The position numbers and the translations under genes are program-made. From Rikenellaceae bacterium (GTDB taxonomy: Bacteria > Bacteroidota > Bacteroidia > Bacteroidales > UBA932), in assembly GCA_900769735.1 (NCBI GenBank), contig CAAGHY010000193.1, forward strand, positions 1 through 8,127: a stretch of DNA of 8,127 nucleotides, read 5' to 3'. Under the pieces are notes generated by a model, which ran no database searches, was not told where the DNA came from, and saw nothing but the letters and a program-made list of their open reading frames with translations. This document shows, piece after piece, positions 1-5,819 of the stretch (the stretch's first letter is position 1; the number at the start of each line of letters is the position of its first letter).

Positions 1-1225
1 CCTCAATAAGTTTGGTGAACACACTGCCATAAGTCTCAATACCCAATGAAAGTGGAGTAACATCCAACAAAAGAACATCTTTTACATCACCTGCCAATAC
101 ACCACCTTGGATAGAAGCACCAATTGCAACAACCTCATCTGGGTTAACGCTCTTGTTAGGCTCTTTGCCAAAGAACTTCTTAACAATCTCCTGGATTGCA
201 GGGATACGTGTTGAACCACCAACCAAAAGAACCTCATTGATATCAGAAGCAGAAAGGCCTGCATCCTGAAGTGCTTTGCGGCAAGGCTCAATTGTTCTCT
301 GGATCAATGAATCTGCCAACTGCTCAAATTTTGCTCTTGTAAGGGTTTTAACCAAGTGTTTTGGAATACCGTTAACTGGCATGATGTAAGGCAAGTTGAT
401 CTCAGTTGAAGTCTGGCTTGAAAGCTCAATCTTAGCTTTCTCAGCAGCCTCTTTCAATCTCTGAAGAGCCATAGGGTCTTTTGAAAGGTCAATGCCGTCG
501 TTCTCGCTCTTGAACTCGTCAACCAACCACTCAATGATCACGTGGTCAAAGTCATCACCACCAAGGTGAGTGTCACCGTTAGTGGATTTAACCTCAAATA
601 CACCGTCACCCAACTCAAGGATTGAGATATCAAATGTACCGCCACCAAGGTCAAATACAGCAACTTTAGACTCCTGGTCCTTCTTGTCCAAACCGTAAGC
701 CAAAGCAGCAGCTGTAGGCTCGTTGATGATACGTCTTACTTTCAAACCTGCAATCTCACCAGCCTCTTTAGTAGCCTGTCTCTGAGCATCGTTGAAGTAA
801 GCAGGAACTGTAATAACAGCCTCATTAACCTCCTGACCAAGATAATCCTCTGCAGTTTTCTTCATTTTCTGAAGAACCATTGCTGAAATCTCCTGTGGAG
901 AATACATTCTGCCGTTAATGTCAATTCTAGGTGTATTGTTGTCTCCCTTAACCACTTTGTAAGGAACACGTGAAATCTCGTTTACAATATTGTCATAAGT
1001 CTCACCCATAAATCTCTTGATAGAGAAAATGGTGTTTGTAGGATTGGTAATAGCCTGTCTTTTGGCAGGGTCACCAACTTTTCTCTCGCCACCCTCTGTA
1101 AATGCAACTACAGATGGAGTAGTTCTCTTGCCCTCGCTGTTAATGATAACTGCAGGCTCATTTCCCTCCATAACTGCTACGCAGCTGTTGGTAGTACCAA
1201 GGTCAATTCCAATAATTTTTCCCAT
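1..1225 (-). CDS. dnaK: DnaK (Hsp70) molecular chaperone, N-terminal 408 residues, partial
   Basis: This is the ATP-dependent Hsp70 chaperone of the cytoplasm, which binds unfolded segments with DnaJ and GrpE as partners. The frame runs without a stop from the ATG at 1225-1223 to the window edge, so 408 of the usual roughly 630-640 residues are visible. The whole nucleotide-binding domain is present: phosphate-1 motif IDLGTTNS (residues 7-14), NEPTAAALAYG (168-178), phosphate-2 motif FDLGGGTFD (191-199), and GGSTR (337-341). The hydrophobic interdomain linker DVLLLDVTPLSLG (383-395) and the first residues of the substrate-binding domain follow. The C-terminal lid lies outside the window. The start is secure because of the canonical N-terminus MGKIIGIDLG and an AAGGAG Shine-Dalgarno 8 nt upstream. 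It is transcribed divergently from panB. No disruption is visible. Confidence 0.98.
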   Translation of the reverse strand, partial: MGKIIGIDLGTTNSCVAVMEGNEPAVIINSEGKRTTPSVVAFTEGGERKVGDPAKRQAITNPTNTIFSIKRFMGETYDNIVNEISRVPYKVVKGDNNTPRIDINGRMYSPQEISAMVLQKMKKTAEDYLGQEVNEAVITVPAYFNDAQRQATKEAGEIAGLKVRRIINEPTAAALAYGLDKKDQESKVAVFDLGGGTFDISILELGDGVFEVKSTNGDTHLGGDDFDHVIIEWLVDEFKSENDGIDLSKDPMALQRLKEAAEKAKIELSSQTSTEINLPYIMPVNGIPKHLVKTLTRAKFEQLADSLIQRTIEPCRKALQDAGLSASDINEVLLVGGSTRIPAIQEIVKKFFGKEPNKSVNPDEVVAIGASIQGGVLAGDVKDVLLLDVTPLSLGIETYGSVFTKLIE

Positions 1226-1233
1226 AATCTGAT

Positions 1234-1239
1234 CTCCTT
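1234..1239 (-). promoter_or_regulatory. Shine-Dalgarno of dnaK
   Basis: Reading the minus strand, AAGGAG ends 8 nt before the dnaK ATG at 1225. It is the only strong, correctly spaced Shine-Dalgarno in this window, and it fixes the dnaK start. Confidence 0.85.
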
Positions 1240-1329
1240 AAAATTTTATATTTTTTCTGTTTTTATTCAATTTCATCTTCCCGACAGATTTTCACTTATC
1301 CTTTCTCCGTCGCAGACACTATCCCATAT

Positions 1330-1346
1330 CGCCAACTTTGTGCCAA
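1330..1346 (-). promoter_or_regulatory. Candidate sigma-54-like (-24/-12) promoter of dnaK
   Basis: The minus strand reads TTGGCACAAAGTTGGCG. This keeps the GG-N10-GC spacing of RpoN promoters and the full TGGCAC of the -24 half; the -12 half is TGGC rather than TTGC. Transcription would start near 1319, giving a leader of about 95 nt before the ATG. I found no TAnnTTTG-type element facing dnaK in 1240-1350, so this is the best promoter candidate there. Assignment to RpoN is inference from the consensus only. Confidence 0.4.
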
Positions 1347-1357
1347 AAGAATTTTTA

Positions 1358-1370
1358 TGACAAAGTGGCA
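1358..1370 (-). promoter_or_regulatory. Imperfect palindrome upstream of the dnaK promoter candidate
   Basis: The minus strand reads TGCCACTTTGTCA, two half-sites TGcCA and TGTCA around a 3-nt centre, with one mismatch to a perfect TGACA-N3-TGTCA dyad. It lies 11 bp upstream of the -24-like element. It could be a site for a heat-shock or stress regulator. Related CAAAG..TGGC words also occur at 1330-1346 (minus strand) and near 1465-1480 (plus strand). Confidence 0.3.
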
Positions 1371-1403
1371 GATACCTCAATTAACTCCCAACTCCCCTGC
1401 CCC

Positions 1404-1434
1404 TTGCTTTTATTGTTTTTTTTCAGTTGCTTTG
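1404..1434 (+). promoter_or_regulatory. Candidate Bacteroidota-type promoter of panB
   Basis: A TTG at 1404-1406 is separated by 20 bp from TTGCTTTG (1427-1434), which matches the -7 consensus TAnnTTTG at all but the second position. Spacing is right for a Bacteroidota -33/-7 promoter, and initiation near 1440 would give a leader of about 80 nt. The rest of 1226-1521 is pyrimidine-rich non-coding DNA with no further gene or RNA that I can support. Confidence 0.35.
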
Positions 1435-1521
1435 CATAAACATTCTCCGACAGAATATTGCCGGCACAAAGCGTGGCAAAAATGGCAGGCAGGATGCAAA
1501 ACCAGAAAAATTGAACAAATT

Positions 1522-2337
1522 ATGTCAGTAGAGGGAAAACAGAGAGTGATTACCACTCATAAATTGTTGGAAATGAAAGTTAAAGGCGAGAAGATTGCTA
1601 TGATCACCGCCTACGATTATACTTTTGCAGGAATTGTGGATGAGGCAGGAATAGACATTATTCTTGTTGGAGATTCTGCAGCAAACGTAATGGCAGGACA
1701 CGAGACCACACTGCCAATTACCATAGACCAGATGATTTACCACGCACAGAGCGTTATGCGTGCCGTAAAAAATCCGTTGGTGGTATGCGATATGCCTTTC
1801 GGTACTTACCAGGGTAACCCAAAAGAGGCTGTAAGAAGTGCCATCAGAATTATGAAGGAGTCTGAGGTTGATGCAGTTAAAATGGAAGGCGGCAGCGAGA
1901 TTATGGAGAGTGTTGAGCGTATCCTTTCAACCGGTATTCCTGTAATGGGCCACTTGGGACTTACCCCTCAGTCAATCCACAAATTCGGCACTTACGCTGT
2001 AAGGGCAAAAGAGGAGGCTGAGGCAAACAAACTTATTGAAGACGCAATTGCACTTGAAAAGGCCGGCTGCTTTGCAATAGTATTGGAGAAAATCCCTGCG
2101 GCATTGGCAAAAAAAGTGTCAGAGGCAATCAAGATCCCTACAATAGGTATTGGTGCCGGTCCTCACTGCGACGGCCAGGTACTTGTTATGCACGATATGC
2201 TTGGATTGAACAATTCTTTCTCTCCAAGGTTCTTACGTAGGTACGCCAACTTGCACGAGGAGTCGCTCAATGCCATCAGAAACTACGTGGCAGACGTAAA
2301 AAGATGTGACTTCCCTAACGAGAAAGAGGCATACTAA
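1522..2337 (+). CDS. panB: 3-methyl-2-oxobutanoate hydroxymethyltransferase
   Basis: PanB transfers a hydroxymethyl group from 5,10-methylene-tetrahydrofolate to 2-oxoisovalerate, giving ketopantoate, the first committed step of pantothenate and CoA synthesis in the cytoplasm. The 271-residue product is normal length for this TIM-barrel enzyme. Family landmarks are intact: VGDSAANVMAG with metal ligand D51, DMPFGTYQ with D90, VKMEGG with K120 and E122, GHLGLTPQS (143-151), catalytic VLEKIP with E189, and IGIGAGPHCDGQVLV. The C-terminal CDFPNEKEAY is typical of Bacteroidales PanB. The frame stays open 55 codons further upstream to 1357, but that extension is not PanB-like and overlaps the regulatory region, so the ATG before SVEGKQ was chosen; it has no clear Shine-Dalgarno. 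It may be the first gene of a plus-strand transcript with the RluA-type and EamA genes. Confidence 0.96.
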   Translation: MSVEGKQRVITTHKLLEMKVKGEKIAMITAYDYTFAGIVDEAGIDIILVGDSAANVMAGHETTLPITIDQMIYHAQSVMRAVKNPLVVCDMPFGTYQGNPKEAVRSAIRIMKESEVDAVKMEGGSEIMESVERILSTGIPVMGHLGLTPQSIHKFGTYAVRAKEEAEANKLIEDAIALEKAGCFAIVLEKIPAALAKKVSEAIKIPTIGIGAGPHCDGQVLVMHDMLGLNNSFSPRFLRRYANLHEESLNAIRNYVADVKRCDFPNEKEAY

Positions 2338-2392
2338 TTTTGTCTTCCCGACAGGCTCCTTAAATACAGGCAAGCCTTCCGGGGAACAAAAT
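2337..2392. repeat. Inverted repeat / stem-loop after panB
   Basis: ATTTTG (2337-2342) plus TTCCC (2345-2349) pair with GGGAACAAAAT (2382-2392), giving an 11-bp stem with a 2-nt bulge. A second 5-bp stem, AGGCT (2353-2357) with AGCCT (2373-2377), lies inside the loop. It starts at the last base of the panB stop codon. No U-run follows on the plus strand, so it is not a textbook intrinsic terminator; it may be a 3' stabiliser, an attenuator before the pseudouridine synthase gene, or a protein-binding dyad. Confidence 0.5.
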
Positions 2393-2432
2393 AGCCCCAG
2401 AACGTGCCGCAACTGAGAAAAGATTGTTATAA

Positions 2433-2443
2433 GGGAACAAAAT
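2433..2443 (+). repeat. Second copy of GGGAACAAAAT before the RluA-type gene
   Basis: GGGAACAAAAT at 2433-2443 repeats exactly the right arm of the preceding stem-loop (2382-2392), 51 bp apart. It ends a few bases before the start of the pseudouridine synthase gene and contains its only purine-rich RBS-like stretch (AAGGGA, 2431-2436). It could pair with 2337-2349 as an alternative to the first copy. Confidence 0.45.
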
Positions 2444-2452
2444 TGATTGAAT

Positions 2453-3205
2453 ATGTGCCCACAGGAAAAACAAATTAATGCTGCAGAGGGGGGATCTCCT
2501 GTTTACAGGAGCCTTCCGCAGCAGGAATTCAATGATATAGCAGGCAGGATCCTCTACGAGGACAACCACCTGCTTATTTTCAATAAGAGGTCTGGGGAGA
2601 TTGTCCAGGCCGACAAAACTGAGGATGAGTGCCTGAGCACCACCCTCAAGGCGTTTGTGGCACAGAGGGACCACAAGCCCGGAGCCGTATTTATGGGTGT
2701 AGTGCACAGATTGGACCGCCCGGTAAGCGGCGCAGTGATCTTTGCCAAAACTTCAAAGGCGCTGGGTCGCCTGAATGAGGCATTCCGTACAGGTGAGATG
2801 CACAAGACCTACTGGGCAGTGGTATGCAACCGCCCTAAAGAGAACGAAAAGGTCCTTACCCATTATCTTACCCGCAACGAAAAACAGAACAAGACATACA
2901 CCAGCCTTACCCCAAAGACCGGGGCAAAGGAGGCCCGCCTGAAATACAGATTCCTTACCGCAACTGAGAGATATTATCTGCTTGAGGTAGAGCTTTATAC
3001 CGGCCGTCACCATCAGATAAGGGCACAGCTCTCTGCAATAGGATGTGTAATAAAGGGTGACTTGAAATATGGTGCCCCCCGTTCAAACCCGGACGGCAGC
3101 ATTTCACTCCACTCCCGTCACATCAGGTTTACCCACCCGGTACGCAAAGAGGAAATGGAGGTACTTGCTCCGCCATTTTGTCCTATAATGAAAAGTTGCC
3201 TGTAA
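2453..3205 (+). CDS. RluA-family RNA pseudouridine synthase
   Basis: The protein is predicted to isomerise specific uridines in rRNA or tRNA to pseudouridine. Over 250 residues it shows the RluA-family core: RILYEDNHLLIFNK (32-45), the catalytic block HRLDRPVSG (85-93) with D88 as the catalytic aspartate, and YTGRHHQIRAQL near residue 180, followed by GDLKYG and SLHSRHIRFTHP. There is no N-terminal S4 RNA-binding domain; the first 30 residues are a short non-conserved tail. The start is uncertain: ATG at 2453 is used here, while a TTG at 2447 sits 10 nt after AAGGGA and would add two residues. The exact target (RluA, RluC or TruC type) cannot be read from sequence. It is 9 nt upstream of the EamA gene and probably cotranscribed. 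Confidence 0.93.
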   Translation: MCPQEKQINAAEGGSPVYRSLPQQEFNDIAGRILYEDNHLLIFNKRSGEIVQADKTEDECLSTTLKAFVAQRDHKPGAVFMGVVHRLDRPVSGAVIFAKTSKALGRLNEAFRTGEMHKTYWAVVCNRPKENEKVLTHYLTRNEKQNKTYTSLTPKTGAKEARLKYRFLTATERYYLLEVELYTGRHHQIRAQLSAIGCVIKGDLKYGAPRSNPDGSISLHSRHIRFTHPVRKEEMEVLAPPFCPIMKSCL

Positions 3206-3214
3206 ATACAAGAA

Positions 3215-4114
3215 ATGGAAAAGAACAACAATACATTCGGACACCTGGCCTGTTTTACGGCCTATGCAATTTTTGGAATAAACATAGTGGTTTGCAAGGA
3301 CCTTACAAGCGGAGGGGCAATTTCCCCGCTGGCAATCTTTACAATCCGCTCATTGGGTGCAGGTGCATTGTATTGGATTCTCTCCCTTTTTGTACCACAG
3401 GAGAAGGTGGACAAACAGGATTATCTGAAGATTTTTGCAGCCTCGTTCCTGGGATTTTTCCTTACCCAACTCACTTTCCTCAAGGCTATTCCCGACATCA
3501 CCCCTATGCACTGCTCAATCATCAGTGCCTTCACCCCCATTTTTACAATGTTCATTGCCGCCGTGGCACTGAAGGAGCCCATTACCTTCAAGAAGGGCGG
3601 CGGAGTATTGTTGAGTTTGTGCGGTATCATTTTCCTTATAATGAACAACTCGCAAGGAGGAGGAGCATCTGAGAGCAAGCTGGGAGGTATTCTGCTTATG
3701 TTCCTCAACGGATTGAGTTTTGCCCTCTACCTTGGAATCTTCCGTCCGGTGATAATGAAGTATTCTGTGGTTACATTCATGAAGTGGATTTTCCTCTTTG
3801 CGGTAATGATGTCGCTTCCGTTCTCTTTCCGCGAAGTGTTTTCTTTCGGATGGGTGGGAATACCTCGTGTACAGCTGCTTGAACTGGGCTTTCTGGTACT
3901 TTTTGCAACTTTTGTATGTTATTTCCTTATCCCGTTCGGGCAAAAGAGGATACGCCCTACCCTTGTAAGTATGTACAGCTATGTGCAGCCGATCATTGCC
4001 ACAGTCATAAGCATTGGCATTGGAATGGATACAGTTACCTGGCAAAAGATTGTTGCCGCACTGATGGTTTTTGCCGGTGTGTTTGTTGTAAACAGGAGCA
4101 AGGCGGCAAAGTAA
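3215..4114 (+). CDS. EamA/DMT-superfamily membrane transporter
   Basis: This 299-residue protein is almost entirely hydrophobic and has the two-repeat layout of drug/metabolite transporters: about ten membrane segments arranged as two EamA domains (roughly residues 8-145 and 155-295). Features include the N-terminal FTAYAIFGINIVVCK, the proline-rich turn AFTPIFTMFIAAVALKEP closing the first repeat, and the matching SMYSYVQPIIATVISI followed by WQKIVAALMVFAGVFVVNR in the second. Family members export amino acids, nucleosides, metabolites or toxic compounds; no substrate can be assigned here. It starts 9 nt after the RluA-type gene and ends TAATGA, with a hairpin plus T-run just downstream, so it is probably the last gene of the panB group. 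Confidence 0.9.
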   Translation: MEKNNNTFGHLACFTAYAIFGINIVVCKDLTSGGAISPLAIFTIRSLGAGALYWILSLFVPQEKVDKQDYLKIFAASFLGFFLTQLTFLKAIPDITPMHCSIISAFTPIFTMFIAAVALKEPITFKKGGGVLLSLCGIIFLIMNNSQGGGASESKLGGILLMFLNGLSFALYLGIFRPVIMKYSVVTFMKWIFLFAVMMSLPFSFREVFSFGWVGIPRVQLLELGFLVLFATFVCYFLIPFGQKRIRPTLVSMYSYVQPIIATVISIGIGMDTVTWQKIVAALMVFAGVFVVNRSKAAK

Positions 4115-4126
4115 TGATCATCGGGA

Positions 4127-4157
4127 AGAAGGACTCATTTCCCCTTCTCAATTTTTT
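4127..4157 (+). terminator. Probable intrinsic terminator of the panB-RluA-EamA group
   Basis: AGAAGG (4127-4132) pairs with CCTTCT (4143-4148) across a 10-nt loop and is followed by six T residues (4152-4157). It begins 12 nt after the EamA stop codon. It overlaps the last codons of the convergent DUF1232 gene, so that coding sequence doubles as the opposite strand's terminator. The stem is short, hence moderate confidence. Confidence 0.5.
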
Positions 4158-4551
4158 CAAACAGGGAACGGTCTCCCTCTGAAAGGGTGAACCATTGGGC
4201 AACCTTTTCCCTTGCACACAGTTTTACCTCCGGAGTTATGTTCCTCACAACCTTGGAGATAGCCCAGGCAAGGGCGGCAAAATCATCGGTGAATCCGGCA
4301 AACGGAAGATAATCGTGGATAAAGTCAAAGGGCAGGATGAAGTATCCCAAGGCGCCGTAGATGATCCCCTTGTCTTTTGTTGAAATTTGCGGACTGTTCA
4401 GCGCATAATAAAGCAATAAGGTTGCATAAACCACCTTCAGCCCCGCTTTGCGCGCAACCTTGGCAAGCTTTGAAGCAAACCCTTTTTCCGAGTATTTTAC
4501 CTGGCATTTCTCAATGATCACCGGTAAATTTTCCTGAAATTCCTTATCCAT
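4135..4551 (-). CDS. DUF1232 (YkvA-like) small membrane protein
   Basis: The 138-residue protein contains a DUF1232 domain at about residues 45-95, recognised by YYALNSPQISTKDKGIIYGALGY, where ALNSP and K59/K61 precede the hydrophobic stretch, then FILPFDFIHDYLPFAGFTDDFAAL with the signature proline-aspartate and paired aspartates (D76, D80, D89, D90). The family is widespread and its biochemical role is unknown. A hydrophobic segment at about 40-51 and another at 62-75 suggest membrane association. The start has AGGA 4 nt upstream (4556-4559). It lies 67 nt downstream of the ATP-grasp gene on the same strand and may be cotranscribed with it. It ends convergently with the EamA gene, only 20 bp apart. 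Confidence 0.85.
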   Translation of the reverse strand: MDKEFQENLPVIIEKCQVKYSEKGFASKLAKVARKAGLKVVYATLLLYYALNSPQISTKDKGIIYGALGYFILPFDFIHDYLPFAGFTDDFAALAWAISKVVRNITPEVKLCAREKVAQWFTLSEGDRSLFEKIEKGK

Positions 4552-4618
4552 ATTATCCTGAATTTATCTTTAAGACCTGTAACAAGTTCCATTCTTTTCC
4601 GCTGAAGAATCGTCTTCT

Positions 4619-5686
4619 CTACAGAGATGGGAACACACCCTTTTCCGGCTCAAAACAGTGCGTACCCTCACCCAATTGGAACTCATCCCTGTGGAAATCA
4701 TATATATTTCTGGCCACCAACCCCATAGTCATCCTCAAATTCAACTCCATTGCAGGGTTCCACAGGTATTTTCTTCCCGACAACCTTTCTTCCTGATTCC
4801 CGTCACCTGTCTGAGCCGCCACAAACTGGTCCACCCCCACAAAGCCCGCATATTTACCCTGCAGCTTCTCCTGCAAAAATCTCTCCACAAGACTACGTAC
4901 CCTCCTGAGCTCCCCAACCGGCACATATTTGCCCAGTTCATTCTCTATATACTCATTGGAAGCCAACAAGTTACCCTTATAAGCCCCATTGCTGGCATAA
5001 AACAGCGAATAGCCCCTGAACTTGACCTGCCCACCTCCTGGATACCCAACGCCACCCACTTCAAACAACATTGCAAACTCCTTTATAATCTCCATCCTCT
5101 GCTCCACAATCACAGCCCCCTGCCTCTGCAAAGTTCGTCTGCACCACCCACGGTCTGTCTCCATCAGCTCCCCAGTAACAAATCTTACCCCTTTTCCGCT
5201 TCCCGACAACGGTGCCTTCAGCACAACTCTTCCTCTCTCCCGCAAAAACGCCTCAATCTCCTCCATTGAACGGGCAGCAATGCGGTAACCGGCAGGTATC
5301 ATCTGCATATCTGCACAATCTCCCTCACTGTGCAAATACTCAAGCAGCTTAAGCGCCAACTCCCTTCGGGAACTCTCACGTATGAAATCCAGCTGCTCAT
5401 CATCCGGCATCAACTCCGCCGGAACACCCTCCTTGAGCAACCTCTCCCTCAAACACCTGTTCCATCCCCACGGCACTACTGAAGTTACCACTCCTTTGCA
5501 CTCCTCTGCCACCTCTCCGGCATCATCACAGGCCGGCCTTCTACCGTGCAGCTCACCATCCCCCATAAACCTCTCCACCCACCTGCACTTACGGGCAAAC
5601 TCCACAATGGCAGCCGGCGGAATAAAACTCCCGCTCCCATCAGCCAGACACAAATCGTGCTCAGGATTAAAAATTGCTCTCTTCAT
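4619..5686 (-). CDS. ATP-grasp-like enzyme of unknown substrate
   Basis: The 355-residue product resembles a Bacteroidota hypothetical family that begins with an NPEHDL motif (residues 7-12) and carries PWGWN (72-76). From about residue 125 it reads as an ATP-grasp fold: VVLKAPLSGSGKGVRF gives the nucleotide-binding lysine K157 and glycine-rich loop 160-166, VIVEQRM (192-198) the hinge, and GVDQF (284-288) with NPAMELNLRMTMG (310-322) the likely Mg ligands D286, E314 and N316. ATP-grasp enzymes join a carboxylate to an amine, thiol or similar via an acyl-phosphate; which substrates apply here is not visible. No signal peptide is seen, so it is cytoplasmic. The start is a choice: ATG at 5686 directly abuts TAAGGAG, too close for normal use of that Shine-Dalgarno, but upstream starts (TTG 5713, ATG 5707) fall within the promoter-like region. 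It is divergent from the hydrolase operon across a large inverted repeat. Confidence 0.8.
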   Translation of the reverse strand: MKRAIFNPEHDLCLADGSGSFIPPAAIVEFARKCRWVERFMGDGELHGRRPACDDAGEVAEECKGVVTSVVPWGWNRCLRERLLKEGVPAELMPDDEQLDFIRESSRRELALKLLEYLHSEGDCADMQMIPAGYRIAARSMEEIEAFLRERGRVVLKAPLSGSGKGVRFVTGELMETDRGWCRRTLQRQGAVIVEQRMEIIKEFAMLFEVGGVGYPGGGQVKFRGYSLFYASNGAYKGNLLASNEYIENELGKYVPVGELRRVRSLVERFLQEKLQGKYAGFVGVDQFVAAQTGDGNQEERLSGRKYLWNPAMELNLRMTMGLVARNIYDFHRDEFQLGEGTHCFEPEKGVFPSL

Positions 5687-5693
5687 CTCCTTA

Positions 5694-5701
5694 CAAATAT
5701 A
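5694..5701 (-). promoter_or_regulatory. Candidate -7 promoter element of the ATP-grasp gene
   Basis: The minus strand reads TATATTTG, a full match to the Bacteroidota -7 consensus TAnnTTTG. Only 7 nt (TAAGGAG) separate it from the ATG at 5686, so the transcript would be leaderless or nearly so. It lies exactly 12 bp outside the left arm of the inverted repeat. I see no good -33 TTTG at the expected distance; that zone is occupied by the repeat arm. Confidence 0.45.
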
Positions 5702-5737
5702 AAACATTTTCAATTACGTTGTCTTTTTGTGCAATCT

Positions 5738-5750
5738 CCTGATTATCAGG
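5738..5750. repeat. Palindrome CCTGAT-T-ATCAGG
   Basis: Six-base arms CCTGAT and ATCAGG lie around a single T just inside the left arm of the 22-bp repeat. The single-base centre makes it more likely a dyad for a dimeric protein than an RNA hairpin. Confidence 0.7.
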
Positions 5751-5753
5751 GGA

Positions 5754-5761
5754 TATTTTTG
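5754..5761 (+). promoter_or_regulatory. Internal TAnnTTTG element inside the inverted repeat
   Basis: TATTTTTG matches TAnnTTTG and points toward the SGNH hydrolase. A TTTG in the left repeat arm (5726-5729) lies 24 bp upstream, longer than the usual 19-21. If the segment can invert, this element would instead face the ATP-grasp gene with the same spacing to the other arm's TTTG. AT-richness makes a chance match possible. Confidence 0.25.
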
Positions 5762-5795
5762 CAAGCTTTTGCAAAATGCAAACACTTGCAAAAAT
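5755..5795. repeat. 11-bp inverted repeat with a TTTTGCAAAA palindrome in its loop
   Basis: ATTTTTGCAAG (5755-5765) is the exact reverse complement of CTTGCAAAAAT (5785-5795). The 19-nt loop contains the perfect palindrome TTTTGCAAAA (5767-5776). The word TGCAA recurs at 5760, 5770, 5777 and 5787, with spacings of 10, 7 and 10 bp, near helical phasing. Confidence 0.75.
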
Positions 5796-5796
5796 T

Positions 5797-5819
5797 AATT
5801 GCTTGTGTAACAAGCAATT
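5797..5819. repeat. Perfect 10-bp stem, 3-nt loop hairpin
   Basis: AATTGCTTGT (5797-5806) pairs perfectly with ACAAGCAATT (5810-5819) around the loop GTA. Its last three bases overlap the beginning of the right 22-bp arm (from 5817), so this hairpin and the outer stem are partly exclusive in single-stranded DNA or RNA. No T-run follows, so it is not an intrinsic terminator. Confidence 0.75.

Noticed and set aside
1357..1521. Upstream extension of panB by 55 codons to an ATG at 1357
   Set aside because: The encoded segment is not PanB-like, is rich in C, H and Q, and overlaps the promoter region of both panB and dnaK. PanB of normal length begins at 1522.
4480..4592. Small minus-strand ORF starting at 4592 (24 codons) overlapping the DUF1232 start
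   Set aside because: Weak RBS, no recognisable features, and it overlaps a better-supported gene.
4658..5269. 203-codon open frame on the plus strand inside the ATP-grasp gene
   Set aside because: Its translation is low-complexity (many L, P, S, H, Q) with no recognisable motif, while the minus strand encodes a coherent ATP-grasp protein. It is an antisense shadow.
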